64,000 nt of DNA from DATJFQ01 sp035495555 (GTDB lineage: Bacteria > Acidobacteriota > Vicinamibacteria > Vicinamibacterales > 2-12-FULL-66-21): the NCBI GenBank assembly GCA_035495555.1, contig DATJFQ010000037.1, positions 93,254-157,253 of the forward strand, given 5' to 3'. A program made the position numbers and the translations under genes. Of this stretch, positions 50,379 through 62,465 are shown in pieces. Under the pieces are notes generated by a model. It saw only the letters and a list, made by a program, of their open reading frames with translations. It had not been told where the DNA came from and did not search any database. The first letter of the stretch is position 1, and every line of letters begins with the position of its first letter.

Positions 50379-52211
50379 CTACAGCTTCGCGAGCTCCTGC
50401 TCGAACCGCGTGACGAGGTTGTCCAACTGGTCGACGACGGCACGGACCGTGTCGGGTTGGCTCAGATCGACCCCCGCCTTGCGCAGCAGCTGCATCGGGT
50501 GATCGCTGCCGCCGGAACGGAGCAGGTCCAGGTAGCGGTCGCGTGCCGCGCCGCTTTCGGGAGAAGTGATTTCCCTGGCGATGCGGGCGGCCGACGCAAA
50601 GCAGGTCGCGTATTGATAAACGTAGTACGGGGAATTGAAGAAGTGCGGGATCCGCGCCCACGTCAGCCCCGTCAGCGCATTCAGATCCAGCGCGTCGCCG
50701 TAATAATCCTTCAGGAGCTGCGTGTAGATGTCCGTCAGGATGTCGGCGGTTATCGGCTGGTCCTGCTCGGCGAGCCGGTGTGCGCGCAGTTCGTAGTCGG
50801 CAAACAGCACCTGCGTGTAGAACGTGCCAGTAATGTTGTCGATGGCGTGCTGCAGTAACACCGCGCGTTCGATCGGATCCGTCGAGCGGGCCAGCATGTA
50901 CTCCAGCAGCAGCGCCTCGCTGAGCGTCGAGGGAACCTCGGCGACGAAGATCGTGTAGTTCGAATAGATGAACGGCTGGGTCTCGTGCGACAGGATGGTG
51001 TGCATCGAGTGCCCCATCTCGTGCGCGGTCGTGAAGACATCGTCGAGCGTGTCGGTGTAGTTCAGCAGCATGTATGGGTGCGTGCCGTACACAGGGGCCG
51101 AGTACGCGCCCGAACGCTTGCCTTCGTTCTCGTACACGTCTATCCACCCGCCGGCGAACCCTTCGCGCATGCGGGCCTGGTACTCGGGCCCGAGCGGCGC
51201 GACCGCATCGACGATCCAGTCGAGGACGTCTTCGTAGCGATACTTCTTGTCGAATGTGACGAGCGGAATGGTGAAGTCGTAGACGTGGTAAGACGGCACC
51301 TGGAGGACGCGCCGCCGGAGCTGGTGATATCGTCGCAGCGGCGCCACCCCGTTGCGCGTCGTCTCGATCAGGTTTTCGACGACCGATGGCGGGATGTTGT
51401 CGCCGTGCAGCGCGGCCTCGAGGGTCGAGGTATACCCGCGAGCGCGCGCCTGGAACCAGTCACGCTGGCAGACGCCGTTGTAGAGCGTCGCGTAGGTGTT
51501 GAGGTTGGTCTTGTAGGTTTCGTGCAGCGCGGTGAACGCCTTCTCCCGGTCCGCCTGCTCGCGGCGCGTCGCAAGGATCGCGCGGTACTGTCCGTACGAG
51601 ACGGTGACGGTCTCGCCGTTCGACAGCGTCACCGACGGGAACCTCGCGTCCGCGGTGGACAACGCCCAATACGATTCGTTCGGCGACGCGGCGAGACGGC
51701 TCGAGAGGGACATGAGGTGCTCGCCGGCCTCGTCCAGTACGTGCTCCTGCTGACGGTAGAGATCCTCAATCGCGAAGCGGTAGACCGCCAGGTCGGGATT
51801 CGCGCCCATCCACCCGCGCACTGTTTCGAGCGGGATTTGGAGAAGCTCGGGATTGAACCAGGACTCGGCCTGCTTCCAGCGGGCAAAGAGAATCTGGACC
51901 TGCTGCCGCTTCGCGTTGACGGTGTTGTCGCGCTGGTCGGTATCGTAGAGGAGCGAGGGGAAGTACCACACCTTATATGCGAGCTGACCGAGCTCTTCGG
52001 ACAGTCGAAGCGCCTTCAACAGGCTGTCGGGCCCGTTCGCCAGCGTGCCTTTCAGACCGGCATAGCGATCGATCCCCTGATCGAGGGTCGTGTACGCGGC
52101 CTGCCACGCGTCCCAACTGTCGAAGATGTCATTGAGGTTCCATTTGCAGGAATCGGGAATCTCCGCGCGGACGCGGCTTCGGACAGGCGGCGCATTTTCA
52201 GCGACAGGCAT
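50379..52211 (-). CDS. pepF: Oligoendopeptidase F-like M3 metallopeptidase
   Basis: A 610-residue cytosolic M3 peptidase. The zinc motif is HEMGH at 397-401 with the third ligand E425 in FVAEVPSTLSEALL. The N-terminal helical lobe begins CKWNLNDIFDSWDAWQ, as usual for PepF. It cleaves medium-sized peptides. The start ATG 52211 fits the family start; an in-frame extension upstream would cross the divergent gene. TATAGT is 6 nt before it. Its end faces the MFS gene across a heptamer array. Confidence 0.9.
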   Translation of the reverse strand: MPVAENAPPVRSRVRAEIPDSCKWNLNDIFDSWDAWQAAYTTLDQGIDRYAGLKGTLANGPDSLLKALRLSEELGQLAYKVWYFPSLLYDTDQRDNTVNAKRQQVQILFARWKQAESWFNPELLQIPLETVRGWMGANPDLAVYRFAIEDLYRQQEHVLDEAGEHLMSLSSRLAASPNESYWALSTADARFPSVTLSNGETVTVSYGQYRAILATRREQADREKAFTALHETYKTNLNTYATLYNGVCQRDWFQARARGYTSTLEAALHGDNIPPSVVENLIETTRNGVAPLRRYHQLRRRVLQVPSYHVYDFTIPLVTFDKKYRYEDVLDWIVDAVAPLGPEYQARMREGFAGGWIDVYENEGKRSGAYSAPVYGTHPYMLLNYTDTLDDVFTTAHEMGHSMHTILSHETQPFIYSNYTIFVAEVPSTLSEALLLEYMLARSTDPIERAVLLQHAIDNITGTFYTQVLFADYELRAHRLAEQDQPITADILTDIYTQLLKDYYGDALDLNALTGLTWARIPHFFNSPYYVYQYATCFASAARIAREITSPESGAARDRYLDLLRSGGSDHPMQLLRKAGVDLSQPDTVRAVVDQLDNLVTRFEQELAKL

Positions 52212-52217
52212 TATCAG

Positions 52218-52223
52218 ACTATA
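52218..52223 (-). promoter_or_regulatory. Candidate leaderless -10 box for pepF
   Basis: TATAGT on the minus strand ends 6 nt before the ATG at 52211. There is no Shine-Dalgarno. Confidence 0.55.
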
Positions 52224-52232
52224 GATCGAGCG

Positions 52233-52254
52233 ATTGGTGAATTGGTGAGCTGTG
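52233..52254. repeat. Short octamer repeat, ATTGGTGA type
   Basis: Two direct ATTGGTGA units (52233-52248) and a degenerate third (GCTGTGA) lie between divergent starts, immediately before the GGAGG ribosome-binding site of the 52267 gene. The unit matches the array at 48015-48090. Confidence 0.7.
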
Positions 52255-52266
52255 AATGGAGGATCG

Positions 52267-52752
52267 ATGGCAAGGAAGGCAGCGAAAGGCGTCGGGGTCC
52301 TGTTCGAGCGCATGTCGTCGGCCGTCACGGCCTGGACCGGCAGCGCGAGTGCCTTTGCGACCGCACTGGCCATCGTCGTGGTGTGGGGAATAACGGGCCC
52401 GATGTTTCACTACTCCAATACGTGGCAGCTCGTGATCAACACGGGGACGACGATCGTCACATTCCTGATGGTGTTCCTCATTCAGCGCACGCAGAACAAG
52501 GACTCGCTCGCGCTGCAATTGAAGCTTAACGAGCTTGTCGCCGTCATGGAGGGCGCAAGCAATCGGCTCATCGATGTCGAAGATCTCGACGAGAACGAAC
52601 TCAGGACCCTCCACGACTACTACGGACGGCTGGCGCAGATGGCGAAGAACGACAACATGCTGGGGGAGTCGCATTCACTCGACGAAGCGGAGGAACGCCA
52701 CTCGACCAAGGTGGCCGCGCGCCGTAAACATCGCGCAACTCACAAGAAGTGA
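52267..52752 (+). CDS. Low-affinity iron permease-like membrane protein
   Basis: A 161-residue protein with two membrane helices (about 27-45 and 55-77) and a helical C-terminal tail. The core WGITGPMFHYSNTWQLVINTG, then TFLMVFLIQRTQNKDSLALQLKLNELV and ASNRLIDVEDLDENEL match the pattern I know for the bacterial 'low-affinity iron permease' family. Iron transport by these short bacterial proteins is not well established. I choose ATG 52267 with GGAGG 4 nt upstream, over an in-frame GTG at 52252. The C-terminus is Arg/His/Lys-rich. Confidence 0.82.
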   Translation: MARKAAKGVGVLFERMSSAVTAWTGSASAFATALAIVVVWGITGPMFHYSNTWQLVINTGTTIVTFLMVFLIQRTQNKDSLALQLKLNELVAVMEGASNRLIDVEDLDENELRTLHDYYGRLAQMAKNDNMLGESHSLDEAEERHSTKVAARRKHRATHKK

Positions 52753-52761
52753 GTCCGTGCA

Positions 52762-52796
52762 CCACGCCGCACGCCGCATGTCCCACGCCGCACGCC
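52762..52796. repeat. Heptamer array, CCACGCC / GCACGCC type
   Basis: Five units in perfect 7-bp phase begin 10 bp after the stop of the iron-permease-like gene and end 23 bp before the stop of the convergent hydrolase gene. This is the only copy of this dialect in the window. Confidence 0.8.
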
Positions 52797-52818
52797 GAGG
52801 CCGTCGGGAATTGACGCT

Positions 52819-53454
52819 TTAATTCTGGATAGAGGCCCTGATGAAGGCGACGATCCGATCGTTGATCTCCTCGTTCACCCGCGCCTGCGATGTGCCGCCT
52901 GTTTTCGGCACCTTGAACGAGTGATCGCCGCCCTCGACCACATGCAACTCGGCTCGTGGGAGGCGTGGAAGGAGGTCGCGAATCTCCTCGGCCGTCCCGA
53001 ATGCGTCGCGCGATCCCTGCACGAACAGCATCGGCGCGGTAATCGAGGGCAGGTGGGCATCGCGACGCTGCTGCGGTTTTCCTGGCGGATGCAGCGGATA
53101 TCCGAGAAAGATGAGACCGGCAACGTGGAGCGCCTCCGCGGCCTCGGCTTGCGACGCAATCCGTCCGCCCATCGACTTGCCGCCGACGAACAAAGGCAGA
53201 TCGCGAAAGGCTTCCATCCCGCGTGCCGACGCCACCGCGGCGCGCCAGGCCTCCTCGAGGACGGCCGCCGGATCAGGTACCTTGCGGCGCGCTTCCATGT
53301 AAGGAAAATCGAAGGTGCCGGCGATGATGCCGCGCGCCGCGATCGCGCGCGCCGTGGACACCATGAACGGGCTTTGCTGTCCCGCACCCGCTCCGTGTGC
53401 GAGCAGCAGCGCCGCTGCGGGGGATTCGCTCGGATAAAGTGTCAGATTCCCCAC
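52819..53454 (-). CDS. Alpha/beta hydrolase (KANL3/Tex30-like)
   Basis: A 211-residue serine hydrolase. The oxyanion region is LLAHGAGAGQQSPFM, the nucleophile elbow is GGKSMGGRIAS with the catalytic Ser, the acid is in FVQGSRDAFGT, and the His in EGGDHSFKVPK. These fit the small KANL3/Tex30-like group of alpha/beta hydrolases, whose substrate is unknown. The start is GTG 53454, where LTLYPSES begins; GATAAT lies 5 nt before it on the minus strand. Confidence 0.82.
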   Translation of the reverse strand: MGNLTLYPSESPAAALLLAHGAGAGQQSPFMVSTARAIAARGIIAGTFDFPYMEARRKVPDPAAVLEEAWRAAVASARGMEAFRDLPLFVGGKSMGGRIASQAEAAEALHVAGLIFLGYPLHPPGKPQQRRDAHLPSITAPMLFVQGSRDAFGTAEEIRDLLPRLPRAELHVVEGGDHSFKVPKTGGTSQARVNEEINDRIVAFIRASIQN

Positions 53455-53459
53455 GCCGG

Positions 53460-53465
53460 ATTATC
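53460..53465 (-). promoter_or_regulatory. Weak candidate leaderless -10 box for the alpha/beta hydrolase
   Basis: GATAAT on the minus strand ends 5 nt before the GTG at 53454. It departs from TANNNT at the first base. Confidence 0.3.
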
Positions 53466-53571
53466 TCACTCGCGCCTGTCACGCGGATGCTCGGGATGCA
53501 CAATCTCGTGAGGCGATCGTAGCGGCGCGCTTCGCCCTCCGCATCCAGCGCGCCGCCTTCCACGCGCGGTG

Positions 53572-53699
53572 CGATGGGGCCCCTGCTCGGAAACTGCTCG
53601 GACAGCCCCGGTTCGTGCTCGGCGGCCGGAAAGACGTGTCGACGAGGAGCCGCCTCCGCGCGCACCGGGGCGCCCCGTCCTCGCCGCCATCCCCCATCG
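53572..53699 (-). mobile_element. MITE-like element copy 2, CGATGGGG termini
   Basis: The 128-bp element starts CGATGGGG (53572-53579) and ends CCCCATCG (53692-53699). Read on the minus strand its core matches 612-661 at about 47 of 50 positions. The 20-bp length difference comes from small indels, including an extra CAGTTTCCGAG-like piece near one end. It fills much of the 293-bp spacer upstream of the ArsR-type gene, ending 48 bp before its start, so it may affect that promoter. Between 53466 and 53571 I see no gene. Confidence 0.7.
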
Positions 53700-53734
53700 G
53701 CCGTCCCCGACTGGACGACACGCATCAATGCATG

Positions 53735-53740
53735 TAGATT
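53735..53740 (+). promoter_or_regulatory. Candidate leaderless -10 box for the ArsR-methyltransferase gene
   Basis: TAGATT lies 7 nt before the GTG at 53748, preceded by TG. The surrounding ATCAATGCATGTAGATTAG is the AT-richest part of the spacer and could also hold an operator. Confidence 0.5.
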
Positions 53741-53747
53741 AGTAGAT

Positions 53748-54714
53748 GTGGATGTTCCAGCCGTCTTCCGGATCCTCGGCGACGAGGGACGGCTGCGCAT
53801 CCTGCGGCTGCTCAGCGCCGAACGGCTCAACGTCTCCGAGCTCACGAGCATCGTCGGACTCGCCCAGTCCGGCGTGTCCCGCCATCTCGGGCTCCTGAAA
53901 GACGCGGGTCTCGTCGAAGAGCGGCGCGACGGGACGTTCACGTTTTTTCGCGTGGCGCCGGCGCTTCAGAGCGGCGAGAACGGGTTCGGCGCGCTGTGGC
54001 CGGTGCTGAGCGACGCGTTCGCGTCCGCCGCCGCGACTCCCGTCGGGCGCGCCGACGACGCGCGACTGGAGGAGGTGCGGCGGCTCCGGAAAGAGAACTT
54101 CGAGGAGCACGCGGATCCCGCCGGTGGCGGCCAGCTCGTCCCGGGCCGGAGCTGGGCGGCATGGGCGCGCGCCCTTGCGCACCTGATGCCGCGGGTCATC
54201 GTCGGCGACATCGGGTGCGGCGAGGGGTATCTCACCGTCGAAACCGCGCGGTTCGCGGAGCGGGTCATCGCGATCGACCGGTCGCCCGCGATGCTCCAGC
54301 GCGGACGGGACCTCGCGCGGCGGCGGGGCGTGACGAACATCTGCTGGAAGCGCGGCGACATCGAATCGCTGCCGCTCGACGATCATTCGATTGACCTCGC
54401 GCTCCTCTCGCAGGCGCTGCACCACGCGGCGGACCCGGCCAGGGCCCTTGCGGAGGCCGTCAGGATCACCAGGCCAGGAGGGCGCGTGCTGGTGCTCGAC
54501 CTTCGGCGGCACGATCAGCGCTGGGTCAGCGAAGCGCTCGGCGACCGTTGGCTCGGATTCGAAGACGACGAACTCGCCGGCCTGATGAGAAACGCCGGCC
54601 TGACACACGTTCGGGTCAGCGTGGGCGCGAGCCGGCCGCGCGATCCATTTACCGTCCTTATCGCGAGCGGCCTCACGGCCGACTCGAAGGCGCGCGCAAG
54701 AACATCGAAATCAC

Positions 54715-54731
<17 letters not shown>
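53748..54731 (+). CDS. ArsR-family regulator fused to a SAM-dependent methyltransferase
   Basis: A 327-residue fusion. Residues 1-80 are an ArsR winged helix (FRILGDEGRLRILRLLSAERLNVSELTSIVGLAQSGVSRHLGLLKDAGLV). Residues about 130-290 are a class I methyltransferase with VGDIGCGEGYLTVETARFA, IDRSPAMLQRG, GDIESLPLDDHSIDLALLSQALHH and GGRVLVLDLRRHD. No metal-binding ELCVCDL-type Cys motif is present. It overlaps the metH start by 17 bp. Fused regulators of this kind control the methionine cycle in some Proteobacteria (SahR), sensing S-adenosylhomocysteine, and that is my inference here. The start is GTG 53748 with TAGATT 7 nt upstream. Confidence 0.85.
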
Positions 54732-58446
<3,715 letters not shown>

Positions 58447-58607
58447 TCCTCACGGCCAAACGACGCTGAGCGGTGTCCAAACTGCGGGAGGTAGCGACTG
58501 CGCGCGGACCGCGCGGTGCTGATCCTGGGTGCCTGTCTCCCGAGTGCGACGCCGCATACGACGCGTCAGCAGAAGTACTAGACCGATGTATCCTGATCCG
58601 CCAACCA

Positions 58608-58643
58608 ACGGGCCCATCCCTCCGTCTGATATCCCGGGCCCGT
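58608..58643 (+). terminator. GC hairpin between metH and the efflux operon
   Basis: ACGGGCCC (58608-58615) pairs with GGGCCCGT (58636-58643) across a 20-nt loop. It could end the metH transcript or sit in the leader of the adaptor operon, whose ATG is 5 bp further on. No T-run follows. The rest of spacer 58447-58607 shows nothing that I recognise. Confidence 0.35.
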
Positions 58644-58647
58644 GTCG

Positions 58648-59910
58648 ATGAAAGTGCGCACGTATCTCACCGGAGCGGGGGTTCTGGCCACCGCTGGCGT
58701 CATCGTTCTGACAGGTGTCTTCACGCGGCCTGCCGCTGATGTACCGCGCGCGGGCGCGAACACCACGGCGAAGGTGGTCCGCAGGGACTTCGTCCGCAGC
58801 CGCCGTCTGAACGGCACCGTCGAGGCGGTCGAATCGACGTCGATTCCCGCGCCACGTCTGGCAGGACAGAACAACAACTCGCTCGTGATCATGCGCCTCG
58901 TGAACAACGGCGCGACGGTGAAGCCGGGCGACGTGCTCGTGGAGTTCGACCGTCAGGATCAAATCCGCAACGCGCTCGATCGCAAGGCGGACCTCACCGA
59001 CCTCGAACAGCAGATCAAGAAAGCGGAGGCGGAGGAAGTCGCGGCGAAGGCGAGCGACGAGAGCGCGCTGCAGCAGGCCCGCGATGCCGAAGCTAAAGCG
59101 AAGCTCGAGCTGATCAAGAACGACCTGCTCCCGAAAATCGAAGCGGAGAAGAACACGCTCGCCTACGAACAGGCGCAGGCCACCCTTCAGCAGCTTCAGG
59201 AAAGTTATGGACTCAAGCGCGCGGCCGCGGCCGCGAACATCAAAGGGCTCGAAATCAAAAGGGATCGCTCCGAAACGACGATGAAGCAGGCCGAATCGAA
59301 CGCGGAGAAGATGCTGATCCTCTCGCCGCTGCCCGGCGTCGCGGTCATCAAGACCACGTGGAAAAACGGCGGCGCGCCGGTCGAGTTCATCGAAGGGGAC
59401 GAGGTCCGGCCGGGGCAGCCGGTGGTCGAGGTCGTCAACCCCGCGGCCATGCGCGTTCGCGCGCGCGTCAACCAGGCAGACGTGAACGAACTGCAAGTCG
59501 GGCAGCCGGTCCGCGTCGGTCTGGACGCCTACCCGTCGCTGTCGTTCGACGGGACGATCACGCAGATCTCCCCCATTGCTCAGCAGTCCACGCTATCGCC
59601 GAAGGTCCGAACTTTCGTGGTGCTCGTGCTCGTCAACGGGTCACACCCGAACCTGATGCCCGACCTGACCGCGTCGCTCGACGTGCAGCTCGAACGAACG
59701 CCGGGGGCGCTCGTCGTCCCGCGCGACGCGCTGGTGATCGACGGCGAGCAGGCGTACGCGATGGTGCAGCGCGGAGGCCGCTTCGAGCGCCAGGACGTCA
59801 CCGTTGGCACCGTCGGCGCGACCGAAGCGATCGTGAGCAGCGGACTGCAGGAAGGCGTCACGATCGCGCGCAACGCGGCGGCGCTCGTGCGGGAAGGGCG
59901 GCGTCGTTGA
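58648..59910 (+). CDS. HlyD/MacA-type periplasmic adaptor 1
   Basis: A 420-residue membrane-fusion protein. An N-terminal anchor helix (about 5-25), a first half-lipoyl motif (MRLVNNGATVKPGDVLVEFD), a long coiled coil (about 100-200; QQIKKAEAEEVAAKASDES and onward), a returning lipoyl half with the MacA-like EGDEVRPGQPVVEVVNP, then a beta-barrel and membrane-proximal domain. It should link an inner-membrane permease to an outer-membrane channel. It is the first of three adaptors in one operon. An in-frame GTG at 58642 is an alternative start. Confidence 0.87.
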   Translation: MKVRTYLTGAGVLATAGVIVLTGVFTRPAADVPRAGANTTAKVVRRDFVRSRRLNGTVEAVESTSIPAPRLAGQNNNSLVIMRLVNNGATVKPGDVLVEFDRQDQIRNALDRKADLTDLEQQIKKAEAEEVAAKASDESALQQARDAEAKAKLELIKNDLLPKIEAEKNTLAYEQAQATLQQLQESYGLKRAAAAANIKGLEIKRDRSETTMKQAESNAEKMLILSPLPGVAVIKTTWKNGGAPVEFIEGDEVRPGQPVVEVVNPAAMRVRARVNQADVNELQVGQPVRVGLDAYPSLSFDGTITQISPIAQQSTLSPKVRTFVVLVLVNGSHPNLMPDLTASLDVQLERTPGALVVPRDALVIDGEQAYAMVQRGGRFERQDVTVGTVGATEAIVSSGLQEGVTIARNAAALVREGRRR

Positions 59911-61163
59911 CCGCGCGCCGGGCGCTGATCGTCTTCGCCGTGCTCGTCGTGGTTGCCGCCGCGGCCGTGGGGATGACAGCCGTGGGAGGGGGTGTCCCCA
60001 ACGTCACGACCGTGGACGTCACCCATGGCGACTTCGTCGATTACATCCAGATTCGCGGCGACATCCGGCCGGCCAAGTCGATCGTGCTGTCGGCGCCGCT
60101 CCAGTCGGGCGGCGATCTGCAGATCACGAAGCTGGTAAAAAACGGCGCGACGGTCAGAAAAGGCGACATCGTCGTCGAGTTCGACGCCACGTCGCTCGAG
60201 CAGCGGCTCGCGGAGCGCCAGTCCGATCTGAAGTCGGCGCAGGGGGAAATCGAGCAGCTCCAGGCGCAGCAGAAGATCAACATCGAAGAGCAGAAGACGA
60301 CGCTCCTGAAAGCCAGGTACGACGTCGAGCGCGCGAAGCTCGATCTCGGCAAACGCGATCTCATTTCAGAGGTCGAGTACCAGGAAGCCAAGCTGGCGCT
60401 GGCGGACGCCGAACAGCGGCTGAAGGAAACGCAGGCGAAGGAGGTGTCGACCGCGGCAGGCGCGCAGGCCGACCTCGTCGGAAAGCAGCGGAAGCGCGAC
60501 AAAGCGAAGTTCGACGTCGAACGGACGGAATCGGCCATCGCGCAGCTTCGCCTCCGAGCGCCGGCGGACGGCGTTGTCAACATCCTGACCAACCCGCGAA
60601 CGCAGAGCATGTTCGGCGGCGGCGGCGCGGAATTCCACGAGGGAGATCGCGCGTGGGCCGGGGCGAGCATTCTCGAACTGCCGGATCTCTCGTCGATTCA
60701 CCTCGAGGCCCGGCTCGACGAAACCGACCGCGGGCGCTTGCGCGTCGGCCAGCAGGCCGTCGTCAAGATCGAAGCAGTGCCCGGTAAGGACTTTCAGGCG
60801 CGCGTCGACCTGATTTCTGTTCTCGCGCGCGTCGATTTCTCGTCGGGCTGGCCGCCGGTGCGGAATTTTGACCTCGGCCTGGTGCTCTCGGATCCGGATC
60901 CGCGTATCAAACCTGGCATGACGGCGACGGCGCGTATCGCGGCCGATCGCCTGCCCGACTCGACTCTTGTTCCCGTGGAAGCAATCTTCCAGAAGGACGG
61001 CCGCCCGATTGTCTATCGCCTGAACGGATCGAAGTTCGACGAACAGTCGATTGACATAGCGCGGCGTGGACGCGAGCAGGCGGCGGTCACTTCCGGTGTG
61101 CAGCCGGGCGACAAGCTGGCCGTGCGGCGTCCGGATCCCGACCTCGTTCGGAGGTCCCGATGA
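59907..61163 (+). CDS. HlyD/MacA-type periplasmic adaptor 2
   Basis: A 418-residue membrane-fusion protein paralogous to its neighbours: membrane anchor (ALIVFAVLVVVAAAAVGM), half-lipoyl motif VKNGATVRKGDIVVEFDATSLEQRL, coiled coil (about 90-200, with EQLQAQQKINIEEQK), and the return half followed by barrel residues. A Gly-rich, acidic insertion (MFGGGGAEFHEGDRAWAGASI) lies in the lipoyl region. I place the start at TTG 59907, overlapping the upstream TGA, because homology to the other adaptors begins there. A long upstream in-frame extension is only the shadow of adaptor 1. Confidence 0.85.
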   Translation: MTARRALIVFAVLVVVAAAAVGMTAVGGGVPNVTTVDVTHGDFVDYIQIRGDIRPAKSIVLSAPLQSGGDLQITKLVKNGATVRKGDIVVEFDATSLEQRLAERQSDLKSAQGEIEQLQAQQKINIEEQKTTLLKARYDVERAKLDLGKRDLISEVEYQEAKLALADAEQRLKETQAKEVSTAAGAQADLVGKQRKRDKAKFDVERTESAIAQLRLRAPADGVVNILTNPRTQSMFGGGGAEFHEGDRAWAGASILELPDLSSIHLEARLDETDRGRLRVGQQAVVKIEAVPGKDFQARVDLISVLARVDFSSGWPPVRNFDLGLVLSDPDPRIKPGMTATARIAADRLPDSTLVPVEAIFQKDGRPIVYRLNGSKFDEQSIDIARRGREQAAVTSGVQPGDKLAVRRPDPDLVRRSR

Positions 61164-62464
61164 AGCTTCGGCGTGGTCTGTTCTGGGGCGCGGGCGTGGT
61201 GGCCGTCGGAGCTGTCACTGCCGCGTTCGTCAGCGGCTCCACGGTGCTCCCGGACACGCGCCCCGCGGTGCCCACCGCCAAGGTCGTTCGCGGCTCCTTG
61301 AAGCTCACCGTCTATGCGACGGGCGAACTCCGCGCCGGCCGCACGGTCAACCTCGTCGCTCCGCCCGCGGGCGGGGCACTGCGCATTCTGAAGCTCGCGC
61401 CCACCGGGTCGTCGGTCAAGAAAGACGACGTGGTCATTCAGTTCGATCCATCGGATCAGCAATACGCGCTCGAGCAGGCGAAGAGCGATCTCGCCGGCGC
61501 CCAACAGGAGATCGCGAAGCTCGAGGCCGATAACGCCGTACAGGCATCGCAGGACAAGTTGAACATGCTCACCGCGCGCTACGACGTGCGCCGCGGGGAA
61601 TTGAACGCCGCAGGCAACGAGTTCGTCGGCGCGATCGACGCGAAGAAAAACGAGCTCACGCTCGACGAAGCGCGGCAGCATCTGGCGCAGCTCGAACGCG
61701 ATGCCGCGGCCCGCGTGTCCACGAGCACCGCCGCGCTCGCCGTCCTCGAGGAGAAGCGGCACAAAGCCCGGCTCGCGATGGAACGCGCGCAGTCGATCAT
61801 CGACAACCTCGACGTGAAGTCGCCCATCGATGGCCTCATGTCGGTGAAAGAGAACCGAGACGGCCAGTACTTCTTCTTCTCCGGCATGGTGCTGCCGGAG
61901 TACAAAGAGGGCGATACGACCGCGTCGGGGCGCAACATCGCGGACGTGATTGAGGCCGGCCGGATGGAAGTCCGGGCGCAGGTCACCGAAGTGGACCGCG
62001 GCAACCTGCAGACCGGACAGAGCGCCGTTGTCGACATCGACGCGCTGCCGGGGCGCACCTACACGGCCAGGGTGGGTCCGCTCGGCACGACCGCCGCGCA
62101 GGGCTCCTTCTTCCAGACGACCGCCGTCCGCAGGTTCGATATCGTCCTCAATCTCGATCATCCCGATCCGATGATGCGCGCCGGCTCCTCGCTCCGTGTC
62201 GTGATCGACGGCCGCGAGATCAAGGACGCGCTCCACGTGCCGCGACAGGCGGTCTTCGAAAAGGCCGGCAAGAACTATGTATTCCTGCAGACCGGCGATC
62301 GATTCGAACGCCGGGACGTCAAGGTGCTGAATGCGACGGAGAGCCGCGCCGTGATCAGCGGCCTGCACGAAGGCGATGTCATCGCGCTCGTCGATCCCGA
62401 CGTGGCGCTGTCGAGGACCAAATCATCGTCGGGCGCGATCGGCGGCCCGGCCGCACCCAGGTGA
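61160..62464 (+). CDS. HlyD/MacA-type periplasmic adaptor 3
   Basis: A 434-residue membrane-fusion protein with anchor (about 4-24), half-lipoyl motif APTGSSVKKDDVVIQFDPSD, coiled coil (EQAKSDLAGAQQEIAKLEADNAVQASQDKLN..), return half and barrel, ending near a Ser-rich tail. The ATG overlaps the preceding stop by 4 bp. Three consecutive adaptors with a single permease is an unusual gene set; they may form a mixed ring or serve different permeases. Confidence 0.87.
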   Translation: MKLRRGLFWGAGVVAVGAVTAAFVSGSTVLPDTRPAVPTAKVVRGSLKLTVYATGELRAGRTVNLVAPPAGGALRILKLAPTGSSVKKDDVVIQFDPSDQQYALEQAKSDLAGAQQEIAKLEADNAVQASQDKLNMLTARYDVRRGELNAAGNEFVGAIDAKKNELTLDEARQHLAQLERDAAARVSTSTAALAVLEEKRHKARLAMERAQSIIDNLDVKSPIDGLMSVKENRDGQYFFFSGMVLPEYKEGDTTASGRNIADVIEAGRMEVRAQVTEVDRGNLQTGQSAVVDIDALPGRTYTARVGPLGTTAAQGSFFQTTAVRRFDIVLNLDHPDPMMRAGSSLRVVIDGREIKDALHVPRQAVFEKAGKNYVFLQTGDRFERRDVKVLNATESRAVISGLHEGDVIALVDPDVALSRTKSSSGAIGGPAAPR

Positions 62465-62465
62465 A

